Source of the DNA: Rhizobium rhizoryzae
Lineage (GTDB): Bacteria > Pseudomonadota > Alphaproteobacteria > Rhizobiales > Rhizobiaceae
DNA length: 64,000 bases
Assembly: GCF_011046895.1 (NCBI RefSeq)
Contig: NZ_CP049249.1
Coordinates: 62,001 to 126,000, forward strand
Reading direction: 5' to 3'
Shown: positions 35,597-45,112 of the stretch, piece by piece
How positions within the stretch are numbered: position 1 is the stretch's first letter
Layout of the letters: each line of letters opens with the position of its first letter
Notes under the pieces: model-generated
Told to the model about the DNA's origin: nothing
Seen by the model: only the letters and a program-made list of their open reading frames with translations
Database searches by the model: none
Program-made: the position numbers and the translations under genes

Positions 35597-36667
35597 ATGA
35601 CAGGCGTACAGCTTCGCAACCTTGCCATCCGCTATGGAAGTGTAGAGGTTCTCAAAGGCATTAACCTCGAGATTCCTGCTTCGGAATTCATCGTGCTGCT
35701 CGGCCCCTCCGGCTGCGGCAAATCCACGCTCCTGAACGCAATTGCTGGCCTCCAGGATGTGGCTGAGGGCCAGATCCTGATCGGCGAGCAAGACATGACC
35801 GATGTCGAGCCGAAGAACCGCGGCATCGCCATGGTCTTCCAATCCTATGCGCTCTATCCGCGCATGAGCGTGCGCGGCAATCTCAGCTTCGGCCTCAAGG
35901 TAGCCAAGGTGGCAAAACCGGAGATCGAAAAGCGGGTCGCACATGTGGCAAAGATGCTGCAGATCGAGCCGCTGCTTGACCGCAAGCCAGCGGAACTCTC
36001 AGGCGGCCAGCGCCAGCGCGTGGCTATCGGACGTGCTGTGGTGCGCGATGCGGGTGTCTTCCTGTTCGATGAGCCGCTTTCCAACCTCGACGCGCAGCTA
36101 CGCTCGGACCTGCGCGTCGAGATCAAGCGGCTTCACCAGCGCCTCAGGTCCACGATGATCTACGTGACCCATGACCAGATCGAAGCAATGACCCTGGCGG
36201 ACCGCATCGTGGTGATGAAGGACCGCATCATCCAGCAACAGGGCACGCCGGACGAAATCTACAACAGGCCCGCGAATACGTTCGTGGCCCGCTTCGTGGG
36301 GTCGCCTGCCATGAATTTCCTGGACGGCACGATAAGCGGCGGCGATGCGATCGTTGATGGGCAGGCCGTGCCCATTGCCGCAGGCCTCTCTGCGCCACTT
36401 GCGGACGGACGCAAGGTGATCGTCGGGGTGCGCCCCGAGGATGTGACGATTCATGCCGATGCACCTGGCTCCGGCCTTGCGGCTGACATCGACGTGGTCG
36501 AACCGATGGGTCCGGAAAAGCTGGTGTGGTGCAAGCGGGGTGAGATCGGCCTGTCCGTCAAGGCGCCGTCCTCTGCCACGGTCAGGTCAGGCGACCGCGT
36601 CCGGCTCGGCTTCGCGGAACAAAAGCTGCATATCTTCGACACAGAGACTGGAAAGCGCATCCAATGA
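35597..36667 (+). CDS. Sugar ABC transporter ATPase (UgpC/MsmK-type)
   Basis: 356 residues. Walker [14 protein letters not shown] (about 35), Q-loop MVFQSYALYPRMSV, signature [15 protein letters not shown] (about 133), Walker [16 protein letters not shown] and H-loop YVTHDQIEAM. A C-terminal TOBE-type regulatory domain begins near residue 240 (FVGSPAMNFLDG). The ATG follows the permease stop by two bases, and the end overlaps the GH3 start by ATGA. Confidence 0.94.
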   Translation: MTGVQLRNLAIRYGSVEVLKGINLEIPASEFIVLLGPSGCGKSTLLNAIAGLQDVAEGQILIGEQDMTDVEPKNRGIAMVFQSYALYPRMSVRGNLSFGLKVAKVAKPEIEKRVAHVAKMLQIEPLLDRKPAELSGGQRQRVAIGRAVVRDAGVFLFDEPLSNLDAQLRSDLRVEIKRLHQRLRSTMIYVTHDQIEAMTLADRIVVMKDRIIQQQGTPDEIYNRPANTFVARFVGSPAMNFLDGTISGGDAIVDGQAVPIAAGLSAPLADGRKVIVGVRPEDVTIHADAPGSGLAADIDVVEPMGPEKLVWCKRGEIGLSVKAPSSATVRSGDRVRLGFAEQKLHIFDTETGKRIQ

Positions 36668-38349
36668 CCGGACATATCTTGAAGAAGCTGGCTGCTCATC
36701 CTTTCAACCTGGATGACAAGGCCCTCGCCTGGGTCCGATCTACTTTCGAGGGGCTGTCGCTTGACGAAAAACTCGGCCAGATCATGCTACCGCTTTGCCG
36801 CGACCTGTCCACCGAAAGCCTTTCGGTCCCGCTTTCGCGTCATGTCGGCGGCATCCATCGCATGCCTTCCCGCACGGAGCAGGAGCTTCGAGCCAGCGCC
36901 GACTACCTCCAGACGCGGACTGCCATTCCGCTGCTGATGACCTGCGACATCGAGTTCTCCGAAAAGAGCAGTGTCTCGGCCGGTACGCCCTATCCCAATC
37001 AGATGGCAATCGCCGCCACGGGCGATCCGGAACAGGCGCGCCGTATGGGTGTGGTCGCGGGGAGGGAGGGTGCCTACCTTGGCTTCAACATCACCTGGAC
37101 GCCAGTCGCTGACCTGGCCTTCAACTTCCGCTCCAACGTGGTCAACACCCGCTCCTTCGGCTCCGATGTCACCACCGTCATGGCGATGACCGCCGCTTAC
37201 CAGCAAGGCGCTCGCTCTGCAGGCTTTGCGAGCAGCGTCAAACACTGGCCGGGCGACGGCCTTGATGACCGCGATCAGCATTTCGCCACGACACACAATA
37301 CCTTATCGATGCGCGAGTGGCGCGACACGTTCGGGAAGATCTACGCGGATACGATTGCAAACGGCGTTCAGGTCGTCATGGCCGGTCATATCACACTTCC
37401 CGCCTTTACCGCCGAACTGGGCGCGGCGGCCCGCAGCCCGGCCCACATGCCAGCGACGCTCAACTTCGATCTCTGCACGACCTTGCTTCGCGACGAACTG
37501 GGCTTCAACGGTCTTGTGGTATCCGACGCCTCCGGCATGGTCGGCTTCAATGCCCGTGGGCCTCGTAGCGAACTCGTGCCGCTTTGCATCGCGGCCGGCT
37601 GCGATATCCTGCTTTTCCCGGACGATCTCGACGAAGACCTCGGGCACCTGAAGGCCGGCCTTGAAAACGGCGCCCTGACGCAGGAACGCCTTGATGAGGC
37701 AGTCTTGCGTGTTCTCGCACTCAAGGCGTCCATGAACTTGCACCACACCGGCGGGCGCCCATCGGCCGAAGACGATCGCGCCCGCTTGATCGGTCTCGCC
37801 CAGCACGCCGAATGGTCGCGAACGGCGTCGGAGGCCGCCATTACGCTCGTCAAGGACACTCAGGGCCTGCTGCCGCTCGATCCAATCCGGCACAGGCGGG
37901 TTCTTCTGGCGCAACTCGACAATCGGATGAGCCCTTCCGGTCCGCTTCCGCAGCTTCTGGTCGCTGATCTTCTCCGCGAGCGGGGTTTTGAGGTTTCCCT
38001 TCATCGCAAAGGCGAGCCAATCGATGCGGCATCCTACGATATTGGCATGTATCTGATGGCCGAGGAGGGCGTTTCTGCCAAGGAAAACCTCGGGCCTCGT
38101 TGGGAAGATCTCCACGGCCTCTTTCCCCATTCGATGGAACGGCTTTGGAAATACCTTCCGACGGTCTACGTTTCGCTTGGCACGCCATTCCTGCTTTACC
38201 ATATGCCGGAATGCCAAACATTCGTGAACGGGTATGCGGCGGTTGCGCCGGTACAACAGGCGCTTGTGAGGGCATTGATTGGGGAAATCGAATTTGTTGG
38301 GCGGAGCCCGGTTGATCCGAGCTGCGGCCTTGAGGAGGCACTGCTTTAA
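36664..38349 (+). CDS. Glycoside hydrolase family 3 protein
   Basis: 561 residues without a signal peptide, so cytoplasmic. The GH3 N-terminal barrel has VKHWPGDGLDDRDQHF near residue 200. This corresponds to the KH-PG-G and D-H dyad of NagZ-type enzymes, with W and D replacing the usual F and H. The nucleophile is in GLVVSDASGMVGF (Asp near 286). A reduced C-terminal domain follows from about 390. The gene is the last of the sugar ABC operon and overlaps the ATPase gene. It likely splits an imported beta-glucoside or N-acetylhexosaminide; the D-H dyad leans to the latter and the GtsA-like binding protein to the former. Confidence 0.88.
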   Translation: MTGHILKKLAAHPFNLDDKALAWVRSTFEGLSLDEKLGQIMLPLCRDLSTESLSVPLSRHVGGIHRMPSRTEQELRASADYLQTRTAIPLLMTCDIEFSEKSSVSAGTPYPNQMAIAATGDPEQARRMGVVAGREGAYLGFNITWTPVADLAFNFRSNVVNTRSFGSDVTTVMAMTAAYQQGARSAGFASSVKHWPGDGLDDRDQHFATTHNTLSMREWRDTFGKIYADTIANGVQVVMAGHITLPAFTAELGAAARSPAHMPATLNFDLCTTLLRDELGFNGLVVSDASGMVGFNARGPRSELVPLCIAAGCDILLFPDDLDEDLGHLKAGLENGALTQERLDEAVLRVLALKASMNLHHTGGRPSAEDDRARLIGLAQHAEWSRTASEAAITLVKDTQGLLPLDPIRHRRVLLAQLDNRMSPSGPLPQLLVADLLRERGFEVSLHRKGEPIDAASYDIGMYLMAEEGVSAKENLGPRWEDLHGLFPHSMERLWKYLPTVYVSLGTPFLLYHMPECQTFVNGYAAVAPVQQALVRALIGEIEFVGRSPVDPSCGLEEALL

Positions 38350-38415
38350 CAATCTCGCAGTCTCCACCTGTGCGCGCTCGTAAGCTGGTTCTTGATCGCA
38401 TCGCACGACGTCAGC

Positions 38416-38436
38416 CCTTCTGCGATTGGCAGAAGG
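38416..38436. terminator. Hairpin downstream of the sugar ABC/GH3 operon
   Basis: CCTTCTGC (38416-38423) and GCAGAAGG (38429-38436) form a perfect eight-base stem with a five-base loop, 67 bases after the GH3 stop. There is no clear T-run, so it could be a Rho-assisted terminator or 3' stabilising stem. Confidence 0.45.
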
Positions 38437-38629
38437 ACAGAACCAATGAAGTGCTGTTCACCAGCTGCTGAAGTCTCGTCCGGCTGCGATCACAGCCTCG
38501 GCCACTTCCGCTCCGATTGTCAGAGCAGATCGGTAAATACTCGCGCTGCGATCTGCTAATCGGTTTGAGGGGCGCTCATCGGTCCTGATGTCATGCCCGT
38601 TCAGGTCGGAGCAGAATCTCAGCGGAGAC

Positions 38630-38890
38630 ACCGGCGGCAATTCGATAGCGCCACGATCCCAAGTGCGGCAGCAACTCCACTGACCCAGAACCGACCGGCT
38701 TGGGTTCAGGCTGCGCGCATTCGGGGCGAGCGCTTAGATTATGTGTTGGTTGAAGATCAATGCGCTTGGATCCCGAAGTCGAGCACGATGACGCCAAGAA
38801 TCAAGGCCGAAAGCCAGCGCCTGAGCTTAAATCGACCCCATGCAGCACAAATAAGCAATCCACCAAGCCAGACATTGGCCTGGGTTCATC
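38630..38890 (-). pseudogene. Decayed MFS transporter, C-terminal remnant
   Basis: Read leftward, three fragments in shifted frames reconstruct the tail of an MFS permease. From about 38885 to 38759: NVWLGGLLICAAWGRFKLRR then LSALILGVIVLDFGIQAH before a stop. From about 38760 to 38705, another frame: FNQHII, a stop, then ALAPNARS. From about 38690 to 38630: FWVSGVAAALGIVALS. The order matches MFS proteins with a VLDLGVQ...SNQ...ALAPEARSR...N block. At least two frameshifts and an internal stop show it is dead. No N-terminal part was found rightward of 38890. The rest of 38350-39070 holds one hairpin and no recognisable gene. Confidence 0.7.
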
Positions 38891-39070
38891 GCCCAAATAT
38901 TGCCCACCGATGAACCTAGGTTAATCATTTCCTCCATTGGATATACCACGTAGTACATTATACGTTATGTGCTATGCGGTCGGATAGCGGACGTGCTGAA
39001 AGCTTCGACGCGCTACAGATTGGGCGAGACGGTGGGGCAGCGCGCGGCGCGTCGTTGGAGGAAGGGATAC

Positions 39071-39772
39071 GTGACAGATATTGATACCGCCAAGGTTCCG
39101 GCCGAGAAGCGGACAAAATCCTTGACTGAACAGGCCTATGCCATTTTGCGCGAACGAGTTATCACCGGCATTCTTCCGCCCGGCGCCGAGGTGTCTGAGC
39201 CTGAACTTGCCGAGCAGTTGCAAATGAGTAAGACCCCCGTGCGTGAGGCCTTAGCAAGGCTCTGCGTCGAGGGATTCATGGAAGCCTATCCCCGGCGAGG
39301 CTACCGCGTTACACCCGTTACGATCAAAGATATGAATGATCTCTTTTATGTACGTGGCGTGCTTGAGGGCGCAGCGGCTGCCCTTGCTGCCCAGCATCTG
39401 ACGATTGAGGAAATGGACCGGCTCGATGAGCTGGCAGATGCTAGCTACGTGATGGGCGAGGAGATGAGCACGCGCACCTTCGTCTCACGCAATGAGCAGT
39501 TTCATTCCTTGATCGCGCAAGGATCACGCAATCAGCGGCTCCACACTCTGGTGATGAGTCATCTGGAGGAATGCGCACGGTTGTTCCACATGGGCACCCG
39601 CGTTCGCGACATCAATCCGGAGACAACCAACGATCACCACCGGATCCTCGCCCATCTGCGCGCGCGCGATGCCGAGAAAGCCCGACAGGCAATTATCGAC
39701 CACAACGAAAATACCCGGAAGGGATTGTTGGCCGCGCTCATTTCAAACAGCGCAGCCGGTTTGACGCTTTAG
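39071..39772 (+). CDS. GntR-family transcriptional regulator (FadR subfamily, FCD domain)
   Basis: 233 residues from a GTG with GGAGGAAGGG just upstream; the longer frame from 38969 adds a leader with no family match. The winged helix-turn-helix is at about 13-75 (SLTEQAYAILRERVITGILP, then SKTPVREALARLCVEG). The FCD effector domain follows, with histidine-bearing blocks FHSLIAQGSRN, LVMSHLEECARLF and DHHRILAHLRARD suited to metal-dependent ligand binding. A small dyad, ACGTA at 38948-38952 with TACGT at 38961-38965, lies upstream. It converges on the PfkB gene and may govern that operon or the one before it. Confidence 0.9.
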   Translation: MTDIDTAKVPAEKRTKSLTEQAYAILRERVITGILPPGAEVSEPELAEQLQMSKTPVREALARLCVEGFMEAYPRRGYRVTPVTIKDMNDLFYVRGVLEGAAAALAAQHLTIEEMDRLDELADASYVMGEEMSTRTFVSRNEQFHSLIAQGSRNQRLHTLVMSHLEECARLFHMGTRVRDINPETTNDHHRILAHLRARDAEKARQAIIDHNENTRKGLLAALISNSAAGLTL

Positions 39773-39857
39773 AGATATATTTGGAATTATACCTAGTCGG
39801 CCAATGTGTGATGGGGTTCGATCGGCTCAGCTGCTTTTTGCCAAGGTTCTGTCTGCG

Positions 39858-40754
39858 TCAGCTGAAGCACAAAACCGAAGCACCGCCAGCAGCCTGAACC
39901 GAGAGAGAGCCCGCCGTGATCCCGGCGGCAAGGCAGGCTCCGGCATCTGCGGCGGAGAGCCAGGCATCGATGAAACCGGCATTGAAGGCATCGCCCGCAC
40001 CGGTCGTATCGACCACGTTCACGGGTTGAGCAGGCACGTGCAGCATCTCCCCTTCCGTCGCAAGCCAAGCGCCTCTGGCACCATCTTTCAGGACGACATG
40101 TGGAAAATGCTGCGTGAGTTGTGCAAGAGCTTCTTGCGGATCTGATAACCCGGTAATAGCTTCTGCCTCTTCCCGGTTGGGCAGGAAAAGATCTACGCCG
40201 CGGCAGGTGGCAAGCAGGTTTTCATCATAGATGAGATCTGCATCCCAGCTTGGATCGAGCGACACCGTAAGACCTTGCTCCTTCGCAAGCGCGATCAGGT
40301 CGGGAATCTCGTGCAGGGTCGCATATTCAGCAATATGCAGATGGCGGGCATGAGACCAGGCGACTGCGGCCTCCAGCGTCGACGGACGCGCAGACCCAGC
40401 CCGCTTGGTGAGGAATGCCCGCTCGTCTCCAAGCACTGTTACCGCCGTAAGCTGCGGTCCGGCCTCAACAGAACATTCGACAAAGCGCAGATTGACGCCC
40501 GTCGCCTTGATCTCGGCGCCTGTCTGGGCTGACAGCGGATCCACGCCCAATCTGGCAACCAACGCCGTTTCACGCCCCAGATGTTGCAGGTGAGCCGCGG
40601 TGATATAGGCACCGCCGCCTGCCGAGATCGTCAGGCCATTAGCAAAGATTTCGCGACCGAGAACGGGCAGGCCGGAAAGGCCCGTAAAGATAAGGTCGCT
40701 ATAGATGCGTCCGATGCTGAGCACCGCCGTGCGCTGTGCGGGCGTTTCCATCAT
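39858..40754 (-). CDS. PfkB-family carbohydrate kinase
   Basis: 298 residues from the ATG that overlaps the upstream ATPase stop (ATGA). The ribokinase fold shows [20 protein letters not shown] (about residue 40), in place of the usual GG-A-N, and the C-terminal signature [20 protein letters not shown] (catalytic Asp, about 245). It phosphorylates a sugar or nucleoside-like compound. It is the last gene of a CUT1 importer operon that also encodes an ArgH-superfamily lyase, so its substrate may be the sugar part released from an imported conjugate (inference). Confidence 0.9.
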   Translation of the reverse strand: MMETPAQRTAVLSIGRIYSDLIFTGLSGLPVLGREIFANGLTISAGGGAYITAAHLQHLGRETALVARLGVDPLSAQTGAEIKATGVNLRFVECSVEAGPQLTAVTVLGDERAFLTKRAGSARPSTLEAAVAWSHARHLHIAEYATLHEIPDLIALAKEQGLTVSLDPSWDADLIYDENLLATCRGVDLFLPNREEAEAITGLSDPQEALAQLTQHFPHVVLKDGARGAWLATEGEMLHVPAQPVNVVDTTGAGDAFNAGFIDAWLSAADAGACLAAGITAGSLSVQAAGGASVLCFS

Positions 40755-41800
40755 GCGCGACCTAGAAGCCGCTCCGACTTTGCATCGAAGAGATAAAGGC
40801 TGCCGCTCTGGGCATGGCACGTCAGTTTGCTGCCGACTGCCGGAACGAACTTCTCCCGCGCCGTTGCGACGATGGATACACCGCCGACATCCAGATGAAC
40901 CAGTGTTTCAGGGCCAAGCGGCTCGACAGCCGTGACCGTGCCGGTGATCGACGTTCCGTCCGTTCTGGTCTCAACACTGCCATCCACGCGCGCCACCAGA
41001 TCGTGCGGACGGATACCGATGAGAATGTCTCCGCCCGAGGCTGGCCCGACCTGATCGCCATCACGACGGCCGTTGAGGAGGTTCATGGACGGGCTGCCGA
41101 TGAAGCGGGCCGTGAATACATCCACCGGACTTTCATAGAGTTCGGACGGCGTGCCGACCTGGAGAATATGGCCGTCCTTCATGACCACGATCCTGTCCGC
41201 CATGGTCATGGCTTCCACCTGATCGTGGGTGACGTAGACAGTCGTGGTTTTCAGGCGCTGATGCAGCCGCTTGATCTCGATGCGCATCTGGGCGCGCAAC
41301 TGGGCATCAAGGTTCGACAGGGGTTCGTCGAACAGGAAGGCCGAAGGATTGCGCACCATGGCACGGCCGATGGCGACGCGCTGGCGCTGACCGCCGGACA
41401 AAGCTGCCGGACGCCGGTCGAGGTAGGCGTCGAGGCCCAGAATGCGGCTTGCCTCTTCGATGCGCTTGTTCTTTTCCGCCTTGTCCAGATTCGACGTATA
41501 GAGACCAAAGCCGATGTTCTGGCGCACCGTCATATGCGGATAGATCGCATAGTTCTGAAAGACCATGGCGATGTTGCGCTGCTTGGGCTCGCGCTCGTTG
41601 ACGACCTCATTGCCGATTTTCAGCTCGCCACCGGAGATCTCCTCAAGGCCCGCAATCATGCGAAGCGTCGTGGACTTGCCGCAGCCCGAGGGGCCGACGA
41701 ACACGACGAATTCACCATCGGCAATATCGAGATCGATACCCTTGACGGCCTCTACCTTGCCGTAGCGCTTGACCAGCTTGTTGAGTTCAATCGTCGCCAT
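40751..41800 (-). CDS. Sugar ABC transporter ATPase (UgpC/MsmK-type)
   Basis: 349 residues. Walker [16 protein letters not shown] (about 34), Q-loop [14 protein letters not shown], signature [15 protein letters not shown] (about 133), Walker [17 protein letters not shown]-loop [15 protein letters not shown]-type C-terminal domain follows ([23 protein letters not shown]). Its start codon shares bases with the lyase stop and its end overlaps the kinase start, placing it firmly in the operon. Confidence 0.94.
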   Translation of the reverse strand: MATIELNKLVKRYGKVEAVKGIDLDIADGEFVVFVGPSGCGKSTTLRMIAGLEEISGGELKIGNEVVNEREPKQRNIAMVFQNYAIYPHMTVRQNIGFGLYTSNLDKAEKNKRIEEASRILGLDAYLDRRPAALSGGQRQRVAIGRAMVRNPSAFLFDEPLSNLDAQLRAQMRIEIKRLHQRLKTTTVYVTHDQVEAMTMADRIVVMKDGHILQVGTPSELYESPVDVFTARFIGSPSMNLLNGRRDGDQVGPASGGDILIGIRPHDLVARVDGSVETRTDGTSITGTVTAVEPLGPETLVHLDVGGVSIVATAREKFVPAVGSKLTCHAQSGSLYLFDAKSERLLGRA

Positions 41801-43314
41801 CAGCGGGCTCCCGTCAATGCGGTGAATTTCTCGTTGAGTTCGGTGGAAGCCTGCGCTTCGCGAGCCGCGCTTTCAGAGGCGGCGCGTTCAAAAGCCTCAA
41901 GCGTTTGCCGGTAAGCCGAAATGGCCTCATCCATCGGTTCCGGGGCAGGACCGCCGAAACGCTTGCGAACCGCAACGAAATGCTCCGGCGATACAAGCTT
42001 CCGGAAGGTTGGCTCGTCCAGTTGCGGATCGCGATTGGTTGAATGGCGAAATGCTTCAAAGAAGGGCTGGAAGCCGTGATTGGGCAGATCGCCCTTGGAC
42101 GCGACCACGCTTCTGGCGGTTGCGGCGGCAATCTCGTGTGCTTCACGGAAGGAGAGACCTTCAAGCCGCACCAGCGAATCCGCCAGCTCCGTGATGGTGA
42201 TGCAGGAGCGGCGGATATTCTCATCCACCCGTTCAGGGTCGATGCTGATCTGGCCGATCAGGCTTGCGAGAAGATCCAGCACGCGCGAGGCGGAGGCAAA
42301 GGCTTCGTATCCCGCGCCCTGACTTTCTCCTTCGCTGTCATTCATGTCGGTGAACGGCGTATTGTGCATGATATCCAGCATCGTGCGGGCACGACCGAAG
42401 GTCTGGCTCGCCAGATGCCGCAAATGCTCGATCGGCACCGGGTTGCGCTTTTGCGGCATGATGGAAGAGATCTGCACGAGCGCGTTTGGCACATAGATCT
42501 GCCCGACCTCGAAGCTCGTCCAGAACTGGAAATCCTGAATGAGGCGGCCCAGATGCAGGAACATCAGCTCGATCGCGGAATAAGTGGAGGTGGTGTAATC
42601 CACCGCCGCTATGCAGGAATAGGAGTTGCGCTGCGCCCGCGCAAAGCCAAGCAACTGGGCGACACGGGCCCGGTCTATCGGGAAGCCTGACGTCGTAATG
42701 GCCGCGGCACCCATGGACGAGAGATCGACAATGCGGCGCGCTTCGGCAAAGCGCTCGATATCGCGGATCAGCACTTCAATTGCAGCCGATAGATAGTGGC
42801 CGAACGTCGTCGGCTGGGCTGGCTGGCCATGGGTATAGGCAACGATCAATGTCGTCTTGTTGCGTTCCGCCGTATCGATCATGGCAGCCAGCAGTGTCCG
42901 TGCCTTGACCATCAGCGCATCGATCCGCTGCTTCAGGCCAAGCTTGAAAAGCGTATGATCGATGTCATTGCGCGAACGTGCGGTGTGCAGGCGGCCTGCA
43001 ATATCGACACCGATACGGGCTTTCAGCTCCTTCTCGATGAGGAAGAAATAGTCCTCCACCTCGCCTGTGTAGACCAGCATGGAGGGATCGATGTCCCGAT
43101 CGATCTCGACGAGGGCTTGCGCAATTTTCGCCGCTGTCCCGGTATCAAGGATACCGGTCTCCACCAGCATGACCAGATGGGCGCGGTCGATCTGGCGAAA
43201 GGCTTCGACGTGATGTCCCTTGGCGCCGTCGAAAAGCGGGCGCAGCACCGTTTCCTTGTAGACGGGATCGGGAAAGCGGCTGGTATCGGAAAGGCGCGGG
43301 TTCATGTCCGCCAT
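41800..43314 (-). CDS. Argininosuccinate lyase-superfamily C-N lyase (ArgH-like, probably not ArgH)
   Basis: 504 residues, longer than the roughly 460 of housekeeping ArgH. Superfamily blocks are [12 protein letters not shown] (about residue 110), [18 protein letters not shown] (about 160) and the catalytic flexible loop [12 protein letters not shown] (about 288). ArgH normally has TH-QRAQP and GSS-MPQKKNPD, so the substrate-facing residues differ here. The ATG has AGGG eight bases upstream. It sits between permease and ATPase genes of a sugar-type importer. The family releases fumarate from N-substituted aspartates; EDDS lyase and iminodisuccinate lyase are catabolic cousins. A role in cleaving an imported N-succinyl or amino-acid conjugate is inferred. 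Confidence 0.85.
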   Translation of the reverse strand: MADMNPRLSDTSRFPDPVYKETVLRPLFDGAKGHHVEAFRQIDRAHLVMLVETGILDTGTAAKIAQALVEIDRDIDPSMLVYTGEVEDYFFLIEKELKARIGVDIAGRLHTARSRNDIDHTLFKLGLKQRIDALMVKARTLLAAMIDTAERNKTTLIVAYTHGQPAQPTTFGHYLSAAIEVLIRDIERFAEARRIVDLSSMGAAAITTSGFPIDRARVAQLLGFARAQRNSYSCIAAVDYTTSTYSAIELMFLHLGRLIQDFQFWTSFEVGQIYVPNALVQISSIMPQKRNPVPIEHLRHLASQTFGRARTMLDIMHNTPFTDMNDSEGESQGAGYEAFASASRVLDLLASLIGQISIDPERVDENIRRSCITITELADSLVRLEGLSFREAHEIAAATARSVVASKGDLPNHGFQPFFEAFRHSTNRDPQLDEPTFRKLVSPEHFVAVRKRFGGPAPEPMDEAISAYRQTLEAFERAASESAAREAQASTELNEKFTALTGAR

Positions 43315-43318
43315 GGTC

Positions 43319-44161
43319 TTATCCCTTCAGGCCTGCCAGCATGACACCGCGCACGATGTACCTCTGCAGGACGAGAAACACGAGAAGCGTGGGAAGCGTC
43401 GCGATGGCGGCACCGGTCATGATCATTTCCCACTGGATGGATTGTTCGACGGCAAAGCTCGATAGACCGACCGGCAGCGTGTAAAGCTCCTTGCTGGTGG
43501 TGACGATCAGCGGCCAGAAGAAGGCTGTCCAGTTGCCAAGAAAGGTGAAGATCGCCAGCGCCGAAAGGGCAGGGGTGACCAGAGGCATGGCGACCTTCCA
43601 CCAGATCTGGAATTCGTTGAGGCCGTCGACACGCGCCGCCTCGATGAAGTCATTCGGCACGGTTTCGAAGAACTGCTTCATCAGGAAGGTGCCGAAGGCC
43701 GTCATCATGCCCGGGAACATGATGCCCCAATAGCTATCCAGCCAGCCGAGCTGGCTCGACATGAGATACCACGGGATGACCAGCATTTCGGTCGGGATCA
43801 TCAGCGTCGAGAGGATGGCGATGAACACGAACTGACGGCCGCGAAACTGGAACTTGGCCAGCGTATAGCCGACCAGACTATCAAAGAAGCAGTTCGAAAG
43901 GGTAACGGCAACGGCGACGATCGTGGAGTTGAGGAACCACCGCATGAAGCGGCCATCGGCCAGAACCGAGATATAGTTCGCAAGCGTTGGCGCCGCAGGA
44001 ATGAGGCGCAGGTCATAAACCTGATCGGCGCTTTTGAAGGAGGTCGAGAACATGAAAGCGAGCGGCGAGATCATGATCAGCCCGCCGATGAACAGTACGG
44101 TCCAGGCAATGATGCGGCCAGGGCGAATATTGGCGCGGTGCAGCGCGGGTGCCTCGCTCAT
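43319..44161 (-). CDS. Sugar ABC transporter permease (MalG-type)
   Basis: 280 residues, about six membrane segments. The EAA loop is EAARVDGLNEFQIWWKVAMP near residue 175, and STLMIPTEMLVIPWYLM near 120 is typical of CUT1 MalG-type permeases. The end VLQRYIVRGVMLAGLKG is complete. Its start overlaps the stop of the partner permease (ATGA), and the lyase gene begins five bases after its stop. Confidence 0.93.
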   Translation of the reverse strand: MSEAPALHRANIRPGRIIAWTVLFIGGLIMISPLAFMFSTSFKSADQVYDLRLIPAAPTLANYISVLADGRFMRWFLNSTIVAVAVTLSNCFFDSLVGYTLAKFQFRGRQFVFIAILSTLMIPTEMLVIPWYLMSSQLGWLDSYWGIMFPGMMTAFGTFLMKQFFETVPNDFIEAARVDGLNEFQIWWKVAMPLVTPALSALAIFTFLGNWTAFFWPLIVTTSKELYTLPVGLSSFAVEQSIQWEMIMTGAAIATLPTLLVFLVLQRYIVRGVMLAGLKG

Positions 44162-45099
44162 TTCTTTTCCCTCAGTATGAAGAGCTGCAGAAGGGAGACG
44201 ACCATCAGGATGGAGAACAGCACGACTGTCTGCGCCGCCGCGTAGCCCATGGCATAAGAATTGAAAGCCGTCTGATAGATCATCAGCACGAGCGGCTTCG
44301 TCGATCCAAGCGGTCCGCCCGGATCATTCGTGGTCATGTTATAAACCTGGTCGAAGATGCGCAGGAAACCGATGGAAGAGAAGACCACGAGAAAGACCGT
44401 GGTTGGCTTCAGGAGCGGCAGCGTGATCTTGCGCAGGATTGCCCATTCGCCAAGGCCATCGATGCGCGCTGCTTCATAGAAGGTGTTCGGAATAGCGCGC
44501 AGCCCCGCCATGAAGATTATGATCTGGAAGCCGAGACCTGCCCAGATGGCCGTGACCATGATGGAGAACAGGGCCTGATCCGTGGAGCGAATGAAGGGCT
44601 GCTGCGGAATTCCGACAAGGCCGATAATGTCGTTGATGACTCCGATCGGCGGCGGCTGGTAGAACCAGCGCCAGACCCAGGCCATGGCAGCAGCCGTGGT
44701 GAGGAAGGGCAGGAAATAGAGCGCGCGGATGAAATTGTGCATGAAGCGCACGCGATCGAGAAAATAGGCGATCGTAAACGCCAGCACGAGGCTGATCGGT
44801 GTTCCGACGATCAGATAGGTGAAGGTGTTCTTGAACACCTTCCAGAACTGCGGATCCTTGAAAAGCTTGATGTAATTGGCAAAGCCGACAAGCTTGGCAG
44901 GGCGCAGAAGATCCCAGTTGGTGAAGGAGAGGTAGAAGGCCTGAAGCGTGGGATAGAAACGGATGACCGTGTAAAAGAGGATTGGCAGCGCCAGAAAGCC
45001 CCAGATCCAGAGCAGGCGCTTGGTGTGCATGGAAAAGCGGTCACCACCGGTGCCGCCGGGACGGCCCTTTGCCGCCCCCTGCTGTTCTATCACTGCCAT
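44158..45099 (-). CDS. Sugar ABC transporter permease (MalF-type)
   Basis: 313 residues from the ATG at 45099, which has AGGA seven bases upstream; the frame to 45132 overlaps the binding-protein gene and is less likely. The EAA loop is EAARIDGLGEWAILRKITLP near residue 218, and FDQVYNMTTNDPGGPLGSTK follows, a CUT1 MalF-type hallmark. Partner of the 43319-44161 permease. Confidence 0.92.
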   Translation of the reverse strand: MAVIEQQGAAKGRPGGTGGDRFSMHTKRLLWIWGFLALPILFYTVIRFYPTLQAFYLSFTNWDLLRPAKLVGFANYIKLFKDPQFWKVFKNTFTYLIVGTPISLVLAFTIAYFLDRVRFMHNFIRALYFLPFLTTAAAMAWVWRWFYQPPPIGVINDIIGLVGIPQQPFIRSTDQALFSIMVTAIWAGLGFQIIIFMAGLRAIPNTFYEAARIDGLGEWAILRKITLPLLKPTTVFLVVFSSIGFLRIFDQVYNMTTNDPGGPLGSTKPLVLMIYQTAFNSYAMGYAAAQTVVLFSILMVVSLLQLFILREKK

Positions 45100-45112
45100 G
45101 GTTGTTTCCTGA

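Noticed and set aside
37303..38406. 367-codon leftward frame
   Set aside because: Antisense to the GH3 gene; composition is that of a reverse-strand shadow.
40814..41914. 366-codon rightward frame
   Set aside because: Antisense to a well-defined ABC ATPase gene.
41800..43314. Housekeeping argininosuccinate lyase of arginine synthesis
   Set aside because: Longer than ArgH, altered active-site loop, and located inside a sugar-type ABC operon without other arginine genes.
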